NCBI RefSeq assembly: GCF_014648055.1 | Contig: NZ_BMQJ01000025.1 | Coordinates: 26,896-90,895, forward strand | Length of the DNA: 64,000 nt | Source of the DNA: Streptosporangium pseudovulgare | GTDB taxonomy: Bacteria; Actinomycetota; Actinomycetes; Streptosporangiales; Streptosporangiaceae | Reading direction: 5' to 3' | Part shown: one piece after another, positions 59,440 to 64,000 of the stretch | How positions within the stretch are numbered: the first letter of the stretch is position 1 | Layout of the letters: each line of letters begins with the position of its first letter | Program-made: the position numbers and the translations under genes | The notes under the pieces: generated by a model | What the model was told of the DNA's origin: nothing | The model's database searches: none | What the model saw: the letters and a program-made list of their open reading frames with translations, nothing else

Positions 59440-61049
59440 CGACCGCCTCCGCCTCCGCCTCCTCCGGATCCGCGTCCGCGTCCGAGCCCGCGTCCGAGCC
59501 CGCGTCCGCAGCCGGGTCCGGGTCCGGGTCCGAGCCCGCATTCGCAGCCGGGACCGGGTCCGCGTCCGAGCCCGCCGTATCCGCCCCGGGCGCGTCCGTC
59601 GTGCCCGTTCCGGCCGACGCCGCCGTACCCACCGCTCCGGACGCGTCCGCATCCGTTCCGAGGGCCCGGCGCCGCGCCGACGGCGCGACCCTGGTCTGCT
59701 TCTTCGTCGTCGCCCTGATGATCGTTCCCGCCCGGCTGGTCCTGCGGGGGTTGCCGCTGTCGCTGACCCCGGCCAACATCCTGGCCCTGGTCGCCGCCGT
59801 CTGCTGGCTGTGCGCGCACTTCACCCTCACGCTGGGGATGGCCAAGGGCCGCACGCCGGTACGCACCGCGCTGTTCGTCCACCTGACCGCGATGATGGCC
59901 TCCTACGGGTACGCCACCTACGGCTACCTGCCCTCCGACGAGCTCAACCTCGCCGACCGTGCCCTGATCCTGCTGGTGGCGGGCGCCGGGCTCGCGCTCA
60001 TGGTGTGCGACGGGGTGCGCGGCGCCGACCGCCTCGACCTCGTGCTGAAGACCGCGGTGGTGGCGGGAGCGATCATCGCGGTCATCGGGGCCTGCCAGTT
60101 CCTGCTCGACCTCGACCTCACCCGGTACCTCCAGCTCCCGGTGCTCCGCTACACCTCCGAGGACGGGTTCGTCACCGCCAGGTCCGACTTCCGCCGGGTC
60201 GCCGCGACCACGGGCCATCCGATCGAGTTCGGCGTCGTGTGCGCGATGCTCCTCCCGCTCGCCGCCCACTACGGCTTCCAGGCCCGGCGGCTGGGGCGGG
60301 GCGCGCTGCGCTGGTGGGCGTGCGCCGCCCTGATCGGGGCGGGCCTGATGTTCTCGGTCTCCCGGTCGGCGGTGCTGAGCCTGGCGGCCGTCGGAATCGT
60401 GCTGTTCCTCGGCTGGCCGGCCCGGCGGCGGATCCAGACCGTGCTCGTCGGGCTGGCCTTCCTCGCGCTGATGCGGCTCATGGCGCCCGGGCTCATCAGC
60501 ACCTTCTACAACCTGTTCGCCAACGCCGGCACCGACGACAGCGTCCGCTACCGTACGCACGACTACGACGTCGCCGCCTACGAGGTCTCCAGGCACATGT
60601 GGCTGGGGCGCGGGGCCGGCACCTGGTACGCCCCCAAGTACCAGGTCTTCGACAACCAGTACCTGCTGTCCGCGGTGGAGACGGGGCTGATCGGCGTCAC
60701 GGTGGTCGTCACGCTGTTCGTGTGCGCGATCTACTCGGGGCTGCGGGCCCGCCACCTGAGCGCCGACCCCGCCACCCGCGACCTCGGCCTGACCCTCGCC
60801 GCCTGCCTCGTGGTCCCGCTGGTCGGAGCGGCCACCTTCGACCTGCTGTCCTTCGCCACCGTCACGGGCCTGTCGTTCCTGCTGATCGGCGCCGCCGGGT
60901 CGCTGCTGCGCACCGCGGACGGGGAGGCGGCCGCTCGCGTCGCCGGTCACGACGCGGGCCAGGACGCCGGCACCGTACGGTGGCCCGCCCGGGTCGGCGG
61001 TGCCGCCAGGGAACTGCTGCGCGTGCCAGGCGGCGCGAGCGGCCGCTGA
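59436..61049 (+). CDS. O-antigen ligase/polymerase-like membrane protein
   Basis: A 537 aa protein of the Wzy/WaaL (O-antigen ligase) family with about 12 helices. The first 80 residues are an Ser/Ala/Gly/Glu/Pro repeat tail (SASEPASEPASAAG). The core has PLSLTPANILALVAAVCWLC and a large outer loop FVTARSDFRRVAATTGHPIE. A second conserved part is YEVSRHMWLGRGAGTWYAPK, followed by FDNQYLLSAVETGLIG, typical of the family. It probably polymerises repeat units. The GTG start overlaps the Wzz stop. Confidence 0.85.
   Translation: MTTASASASSGSASASEPASEPASAAGSGSGSEPAFAAGTGSASEPAVSAPGASVVPVPADAAVPTAPDASASVPRARRRADGATLVCFFVVALMIVPARLVLRGLPLSLTPANILALVAAVCWLCAHFTLTLGMAKGRTPVRTALFVHLTAMMASYGYATYGYLPSDELNLADRALILLVAGAGLALMVCDGVRGADRLDLVLKTAVVAGAIIAVIGACQFLLDLDLTRYLQLPVLRYTSEDGFVTARSDFRRVAATTGHPIEFGVVCAMLLPLAAHYGFQARRLGRGALRWWACAALIGAGLMFSVSRSAVLSLAAVGIVLFLGWPARRRIQTVLVGLAFLALMRLMAPGLISTFYNLFANAGTDDSVRYRTHDYDVAAYEVSRHMWLGRGAGTWYAPKYQVFDNQYLLSAVETGLIGVTVVVTLFVCAIYSGLRARHLSADPATRDLGLTLAACLVVPLVGAATFDLLSFATVTGLSFLLIGAAGSLLRTADGEAAARVAGHDAGQDAGTVRWPARVGGAARELLRVPGGASGR
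59450..59600 (+). repeat. hexamer-type low-complexity repeats encoding the polymerase N-terminus
   Basis: Tandem TCCGCC/TCCGCG/GCGTCC and TCCGAGCCCGCG units encode Ser-Ala and Ser-Glu-Pro-Ala repeats in the first 50 codons. No conserved domain lies here; copy number is likely variable. Confidence 0.7.
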
Positions 61050-61237
61050 GCCCGCCCCCGGGCGGCCGATCCATGCCGGCCCTCCACTCCCGAAGGTGTC
61101 CCCAGCCCCAAAGTAGCTGCGTGAGAAATCACGATTGCGGTTTGTGATCGTCACGGAGGGATGAATGCGGCTGGCAAGTCCGGGTTTCTCCTTGATCGTG
61201 CTCGTTCCGGGGACGGTCGGGGGGAGGGTGGGGCCGG
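61050..61237. other. intergenic region after the polysaccharide locus
   Basis: 188 bases between the polymerase stop and the transposase relic. No gene or clear terminator was seen. Confidence 0.3.
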
Positions 61238-61460
61238 ATGCGTCGGGAGTGGGAGCCGGAGGAGCCGATCGCAGCGTGGACGCTGCTGGACGGCGACTGG
61301 GAGCTGGTGGGGAACAAGACGGGGTGACCCGTCTGGGCTTCGGCTTGTCGCTGAAATCCTTCGAGCAGGAGGGCCGGTTCCCGCGACATGCGGGCGAGGT
61401 GCCCAAGGCTGGGTGGACTACGTGGCCGGGCAGGTGCAGGTCGAAGCCGGCCGAAGGCTC
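61238..61460 (+). pseudogene. relic of a Tn3-family transposase N-terminus
   Basis: Starting at ATG 61238 the frame reads MRREWEPEEPIAAWTLLDGD then WELVGNKTG before a stop. The next frame continues as GVTRLGFGLSLKSFEQEGRF then PRHAGEVPKA, and a third frame as WVDYVAGQVQVEAG. Together these match the N-terminal (DUF4158) region of Tn3-type transposases, broken by two frameshifts. The catalytic domain is absent. Confidence 0.7.
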
Positions 61461-61637
61461 CTCAGTGAAGGGCAGAGCATCCTTCTATCTGTCGGGAAAT
61501 CCTATCGTCGATCCCGGGCCTGCAATTATCCGCCCGGCATGGGATTCCATCCCCCGATGTCCGGTTTTCCGGGCGGTCGAAGGCCGGGCACGCGGCCGCG
61601 TCGGACGATTCGAAAAATTCTCCAGTATCTGGAAAAT
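61461..61637. other. intergenic region before the TetR gene
   Basis: About 180 bases, less GC-rich toward the right end (61590-61650), containing the TetR promoter. No gene recognised. Confidence 0.35.
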
Positions 61638-61665
61638 TCCATGTGATGTATATTTTGCGCATGGA
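61638..61665. promoter_or_regulatory. candidate TetR operator
   Basis: TCCATG-N16-CATGGA (61638-61643 and 61660-61665) is an inverted repeat that brackets an AT-rich stretch and the TetR start codon region. This would fit autoregulation by the TetR protein. Confidence 0.45.
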
Positions 61666-62302
61666 GGAATCACGCCGCGATCGCAAGAAGCGGCTGACCA
61701 GGCAGCGGATCGTCGCCGCGGCGATGAGGTTGTTCGCCGAGCAGGGGTATGAGCAGACCACGGTGGCGCAGATCGCCCTGGCGGCGGACGTCGACCCCAA
61801 GACGTTCTTCAACTACTTCCGTGCCAAGGACGAGGTCGTGTTCGCCGACGTCGAGCACATCTTCGGCCTGCTGCTCGGCGCGCTGGCGGCGCCGCGGCCG
61901 CAGGAGGGGCCGGGTGAGCTGCTGATCAGGGCGGTGCAGGAGTACGCCGCCCGGCGCCGCCCCGAGGTGCCCCGCAAGGAGCCCGAGGAGCTGTCGGCGG
62001 GGGTCCGCCTGATGATGACGACACCGGCGCTGCAGGCCAAGGGGTTGTACCTGTTGCTGGACCTGCAGCGGAGGATGGCCGGCGAACTGCTGAAGGCGTT
62101 CCCGGACCAGTTGAATCCGATCACCGCCGCCGCGATGACCGGCTCCCTGATCGGCGCCGTCCAGCAGGCGAGCCTGGCGAACGTCGAGCTCGGCCGGTCG
62201 CAGGACGAGCTGTGGCGGGCCGCGCGGCACGGCCTCGACGTCGCCGCGCGCGGCCTGCTCTCGGTCCGCGCGGACGCTGCAGAAGGGAACGACCCGTCAT
62301 GA
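61661..62302 (+). CDS. TetR-family transcriptional regulator
   Basis: A 213 aa regulator (ATG 61661; in-frame GTG 61643 and ATG 61646 are alternatives). The helix-turn-helix is at about residues 8-55: KKRLTRQRIVAAAMRLFAEQ, then TTVAQIALAADVDPKTFFNY and FRAKDEVVFADVE. The C-terminal ligand domain is all-helical and of unknown specificity. It overlaps the next gene, an adenylate-forming ligase-like protein, by 4 bases and probably controls that operon and itself. Confidence 0.88.
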   Translation: MEESRRDRKKRLTRQRIVAAAMRLFAEQGYEQTTVAQIALAADVDPKTFFNYFRAKDEVVFADVEHIFGLLLGALAAPRPQEGPGELLIRAVQEYAARRRPEVPRKEPEELSAGVRLMMTTPALQAKGLYLLLDLQRRMAGELLKAFPDQLNPITAAAMTGSLIGAVQQASLANVELGRSQDELWRAARHGLDVAARGLLSVRADAAEGNDPS

Positions 62303-63669
62303 CAGAGAACGAACGGAACCTCGCCCGCGACGCGCGGCGGGCGCTGCGCGAGGGCCCCGAGGGGATCGCGCGGCGGCAACGGGCCCGCCTGGCCGAGGCT
62401 GTGGCCTATGCCCGTGCCCACTCGCCCTACTACCGCGAGCTGTACCGGGCGCTGCCCGACGAGATCGACGACCCGGCGCGGCTCCCGGTCACCGACAAGA
62501 AGGCGCTCATGGCGCGCTTCGACGAGTGGGTCACCGACCCGGACGTGACGCTGGCCAAGGCCCGGGAGTTCGTCGCCGACCCCGCCCTCGTGGGCGAGCG
62601 CTTCCAGGGGCGGTACCTCGTGGCCACCACGTCCGGCACCAGCGGGCTGCGCGGCATCTTCCTGCAGGACGAACGGAGCGTGGCCGTGGGCAACGCGGTC
62701 GGGCAGCGCGCGCGAGCCGGGCTGGGGGTCGGCGCCCTCGTGCGCCTCATGCGCGGCGCCGGCCGCACCGCCATCGTCTCCGCGCCGCCTGGCCACTTCT
62801 CCACCGTCGCCGGAGCCGCGCGGTTCCGACGCGACTATCCGCGGCTGGGCTGGATGATGCGGGAGTTCTCCATCCACAAGCCGCTGCCGGAACTGGCCGC
62901 CGAGCTGAACCGATACAACCCCGGCTCGCTCGCCGGCTTCTCCGGCATGCTCGGGCTGCTTGCCGGCGAGCAGGAGGCCGGTCGCCTGCACATCCACCCG
63001 GGGGTGGTCATCGCAGGCGGCGAGGCGCTCACCGAGGAGAACCGCGCCCGGATCGCCGCCGCGTTCCACGCCCAGGTCCGCTCCGCCTACGCCGCCACCG
63101 AGTGCGGCTTCCTCACCTACGGCTGCGCGCACAACTGGCTGCACGTCAACACCGACTGGGCGGTGCTGGAGCCGGTCGACGCGGACCACCGGCCCGTCCC
63201 GCCGGGGCAACCCTCGCACACCGTCCTGCTGAGTAATCTCGCCAACCGGGTCCAGCCGATCCTCCGTTACGACCTGGGCGACAACGTCCTGGTGCGGCCC
63301 GACGCCTGCCCGTGCGGCAGCCCGCTGCCCGCCGTCCAGGTGCAGGGCCGCGCGGCGGAGATGCTCGAGTTCCCCGCCGGTGACGGCGGGCACGTCCACA
63401 TCTCCCCCATGGCGTTCGGCACGCTGCTGGACCGCGTCCCCGGCATCGCGCAGTTCCAGGTCGTGCAGAGCGAGCCAGCCACGTTGCGGGTGCGGCTGAA
63501 GCAGGTGGACGGCGCCGACCCCGATCACGTGTGGCGGACCGTGCGCGAGGAGATCTCGCGCCTGCTGGCCGAACACAGGGCCGAGCACGTCGCGTTGGAA
63601 CGCGCCGAGGAGCCGCCGGAGCAGTCGGCCGGCGGCAAGTTCCGCAGGGTCATCCCCCTGGCTCGCTGA
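62299..63669 (+). CDS. phenylacetate-CoA-ligase-like (PaaK/CapK) adenylate-forming enzyme
   Basis: A 456 aa member of the PaaK/CapK branch of the adenylate-forming superfamily. The phosphate-binding loop is TTSGTSGLRGIFL (about residues 112-124), followed by later motifs SAYAATECGFLTYGCAHNWL, LRYDLGDNVLVRPDACPCGS and a C-terminal lid ending GGKFRRVIPLAR. It activates a carboxylic acid as an acyl-adenylate, then usually as a CoA thioester; the acid is unknown. It is coupled to the TetR gene, suggesting induction by its substrate. Confidence 0.86.
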   Translation: MTENERNLARDARRALREGPEGIARRQRARLAEAVAYARAHSPYYRELYRALPDEIDDPARLPVTDKKALMARFDEWVTDPDVTLAKAREFVADPALVGERFQGRYLVATTSGTSGLRGIFLQDERSVAVGNAVGQRARAGLGVGALVRLMRGAGRTAIVSAPPGHFSTVAGAARFRRDYPRLGWMMREFSIHKPLPELAAELNRYNPGSLAGFSGMLGLLAGEQEAGRLHIHPGVVIAGGEALTEENRARIAAAFHAQVRSAYAATECGFLTYGCAHNWLHVNTDWAVLEPVDADHRPVPPGQPSHTVLLSNLANRVQPILRYDLGDNVLVRPDACPCGSPLPAVQVQGRAAEMLEFPAGDGGHVHISPMAFGTLLDRVPGIAQFQVVQSEPATLRVRLKQVDGADPDHVWRTVREEISRLLAEHRAEHVALERAEEPPEQSAGGKFRRVIPLAR

Positions 63670-63697
63670 CTGCGGCGCGGGGTGCCGATCCACGTCC

Positions 63698-63734
63698 GGC
63701 GGCGCGGGCGGTCGTTGAGTCCGCCCGCGCCGCC
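63698..63734. terminator. bidirectional terminator hairpin
   Basis: GGCGGCGCGGGCGG (63698-63711) and CCGCCCGCGCCGCC (63721-63734) form a perfect 14-base stem with a 9-base loop between two convergent genes. No U-tract, as usual in very GC-rich actinomycetes. Confidence 0.75.
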
Positions 63735-63743
63735 AGGTCGCCG

Positions 63744-64000
63744 TCAGCCGCTGCAGGGCAGGGGGGCGACGGTCGAGGTGACGCGGTAGTTCTGGTCGAT
63801 GGTGACCAGCGAGTTGCCCGACCAATCGATCTTCGCGCAGTCGGCCTCGACGGGACCGTAGACCCACGAGCGATCGACGAGCCTGTTGTCCCGGACGACC
63901 AGCCGCCCGCGGGCGTTCTTGAGCTGGATGCTGTAGGTGCCGCCCATGATGAGGTTGTCGGTGACGGTGGCGTTCACGATCTGGTCGTCGGTGAGGAAGA
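63744..64000 (-). CDS. right-handed beta-helix protein, C-terminal part
   Basis: About 85 codons of the C-terminus of a larger protein whose 5' end is beyond the window. It shows parallel beta-helix coils such as ATVTDNLIMGGTYSIQLKNA, RLVVRDNRLVDRSWVYGPVE and IDWSGNSLVTIDQNY. Such proteins are often polysaccharide lyases, hydrolases or surface proteins. Its position next to a polysaccharide locus fits, but it is separated by the TetR/ligase pair. A cysteine near the end (PLPCSG) is typical of secreted members. Confidence 0.7.
   Translation of the reverse strand, partial: FLTDDQIVNATVTDNLIMGGTYSIQLKNARGRLVVRDNRLVDRSWVYGPVEADCAKIDWSGNSLVTIDQNYRVTSTVAPLPCSG

Overview
The window is very GC-rich, densely coding DNA with frequent GTG starts and 4-base stop/start overlaps. 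A complex I (nuo) tail leads into a polyprenyl diphosphate synthase. There are three sigma factors of the ECF or SigE-like type, a conservon-type sensor kinase with a DUF742 partner, and many one- and two-component regulators. This points to a filamentous actinomycete, most likely of the Streptosporangiales (Nonomuraea/Streptosporangium-like). That placement is inferred from gene types only; no rRNA or tRNA gene was recognised.

Layout. (1) 1-3246 is core metabolism: the end of nuoM, nuoN and a trans-polyprenyl diphosphate synthase, probably making the menaquinone side chain. (2) 3286-13881 is accessory: a RarD-type transporter, msrA, a small unknown gene, an IS481 transposase remnant, a secreted serine hydrolase, a divergent WYL regulator/oxidoreductase pair, a SigE-family sigma factor with a membrane-anchored propeller protein, and a divergent MFS/XRE-cupin pair. 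(3) 14063-30131 holds envelope and signalling genes: a secreted phosphodiester glycosidase, an OmpR-type two-component pair next to an L,D-transpeptidase lipoprotein, an M28 peptidase, a NarL-type two-component pair, a MATE transporter, and an ECF41 sigma factor with a DoxX gene. Degraded genes lie between these. (4) 30326-41442 contains an ECF42 sigma factor with its DGPF partner, an NAD-binding reductase divergent from an HxlR regulator, two acetyltransferases flanking a CebR-like palindrome, a partial conservon, and a DMT transporter/GntR pair. (5) 41688-61049 is a large polysaccharide locus. (6) 61238-64000 has a Tn3-type transposase relic, a TetR/adenylate-forming ligase pair, and the C-terminus of a beta-helix protein running off the window.

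The polysaccharide locus begins with a polyprenyl-phosphate sugar-1-phosphate transferase and continues through rmlA, rmlB and rmlD, with convergent rmlC, to make dTDP-L-rhamnose. A tightly coupled second module follows: a zinc-finger C-methyltransferase, a glucose-1-phosphate cytidylyltransferase-like enzyme, a PIG-L deacetylase, an epimerase, a DUF4910 aminopeptidase-like protein and an unrecognised protein built from two copies of a four-cysteine domain. This module probably makes or modifies a branched or C-methylated sugar. A Wzx-like flippase, one GT2 glycosyltransferase, an acyltransferase-3, two Wzz-like proteins and an O-antigen-ligase-like polymerase complete export and polymerisation. 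Only one classical glycosyltransferase is present, so others must be encoded elsewhere.

The most striking observations are the duplicated four-cysteine protein; near-consensus ECF41 and ECF42 promoters in front of the partner genes of those sigma factors; a CebR-type operator with no cellulose-utilisation genes nearby; several long perfect inverted repeats that look like operators for adjacent regulators; a two-gene conservon lacking its roadblock and GTPase members; and a trail of decayed genes including a second MsrA C-terminus.
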